Source: Flavobacterium azizsancarii
GTDB lineage: Bacteria > Bacteroidota > Bacteroidia > Flavobacteriales > Flavobacteriaceae
Length of the DNA stretch: 64,000 nucleotides
Direction: 5' to 3'
NCBI RefSeq assembly: GCF_027980145.1
Contig: NZ_JAMZNK010000016.1
Location: 60,631-124,630, forward strand
Every line of letters begins with the position of its first letter. Positions within the stretch are counted from its first letter, which is position 1. The position numbers and the translations under genes were made by a program. The notes under the pieces are model-generated. The model was not told the origin of the DNA. It worked only from the letters and a program-made list of their open reading frames with translations, and did not search any database. Below, piece after piece: positions 63,907 to 64,000 of this stretch.

Positions 63907-64000
63907 ACCAAGAGTGTAAGGAACTTTTGTAAAAAACTATTATTTTTATTTTCTGTATGTCAATAAATATCAGAAAATGCAAATCAGAACAGAAGTAAAA

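Noticed and set aside
63675..63911. 78-aa minus-strand ORF with repeated SCHLDQRERSHA
   Set aside because: Produced by two copies of a dispersed GATCTCTCC/GTCGAGATGACA repeat; same holds for the repeat ORFs at 27231-27652.

Overview
The window looks like chromosomal DNA from a Flavobacterium or a close relative (Bacteroidota). Evidence: AT-rich sequence; SusC/SusD pairs and SPI-style lipoproteins; type IX secretion (T9SS) C-terminal domains of both type A and type B; the Bacteroidota -7 promoter box TAnnTTTG in front of many genes; few Shine-Dalgarno sequences. I see no rRNA, tRNA, CRISPR array, phage or intact transposon. It is an accessory, nutrient-acquisition landscape rather than a housekeeping core.

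Layout. 1-4.1 kb: a small unknown gene and a large T9SS type B adhesin-like protein with ten ~67-residue repeats. 4.3-9.2 kb: a cobalamin riboswitch driving a BtuB-like receptor, a BtuG-like beta-propeller lipoprotein and a third lipoprotein. 9.5-10.6 kb: a divergent HxlR regulator/flavodoxin-fold oxidoreductase pair. 10.7-19.1 kb: an MgtA-type Mg2+ ATPase, a TolC-MacA-MacB type efflux system in four genes, and a short MgtC-like protein. 19.3-20.4 kb: a BamA/TamA-like barrel with a C-terminal frameshift. 21.1-34.6 kb: a SAM-I riboswitch followed by SusC, SusD, a TlpA-like thioredoxin, an M14 carboxypeptidase, an S9 peptidase, an APC amino-acid permease and a class V PLP enzyme. 34.8-35.6 kb: HxlR regulator and a frameshifted VOC protein. 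35.7-42.8 kb: DUF4198-like protein, TonB-dependent siderophore-type receptor, small secreted protein, and a secreted alpha-galactosidase-like enzyme with CBM and T9SS type A tail. 43.1-48.7 kb: M13 peptidase, Crp/Fnr regulator, PRISE-like SDR, S41 peptidase. 49.0-53.2 kb: DcaP-like porin, L-asparaginase and DcuA/B-type dicarboxylate carrier. 53.3-56.9 kb: GH130 enzyme and a LytS/LytTR two-component pair. 57.2-60.7 kb: secreted unknown protein, small barrel, mini membrane protein, methionine aminopeptidase, GreA/Rnk-like factor. 60.7-63.4 kb: a carboxylate-amine-ligase-like protein and an NlpC/P60-like thiol-hydrolase candidate.

How the parts work together. Two riboswitches make the window unusual: one couples B12 status to three outer-membrane proteins, the other appears to couple S-adenosylmethionine status to a SusCD importer next to peptidases and an amino-acid permease, which suggests scavenging of sulfur-containing peptides or amino acids. 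The porin/asparaginase/Dcu trio reads as an asparagine-to-aspartate (and fumarate/succinate exchange) route. The least explained pair is the ligase-like protein plus thiol-hydrolase candidate at the right end.

Repeats are plentiful. At least five dispersed families occur in the gaps (GATCACA/GTCGAGATGACA elements, ACAGGTTT hairpins, CTATGTTTCTATGTG elements, CTTTGTCAAAGTT palindromes, and TATAAATATGTCG elements). Two genes carry single-base shifts at short homopolymers (near 19,440 and 35,270), which may be real mutations or assembly errors.
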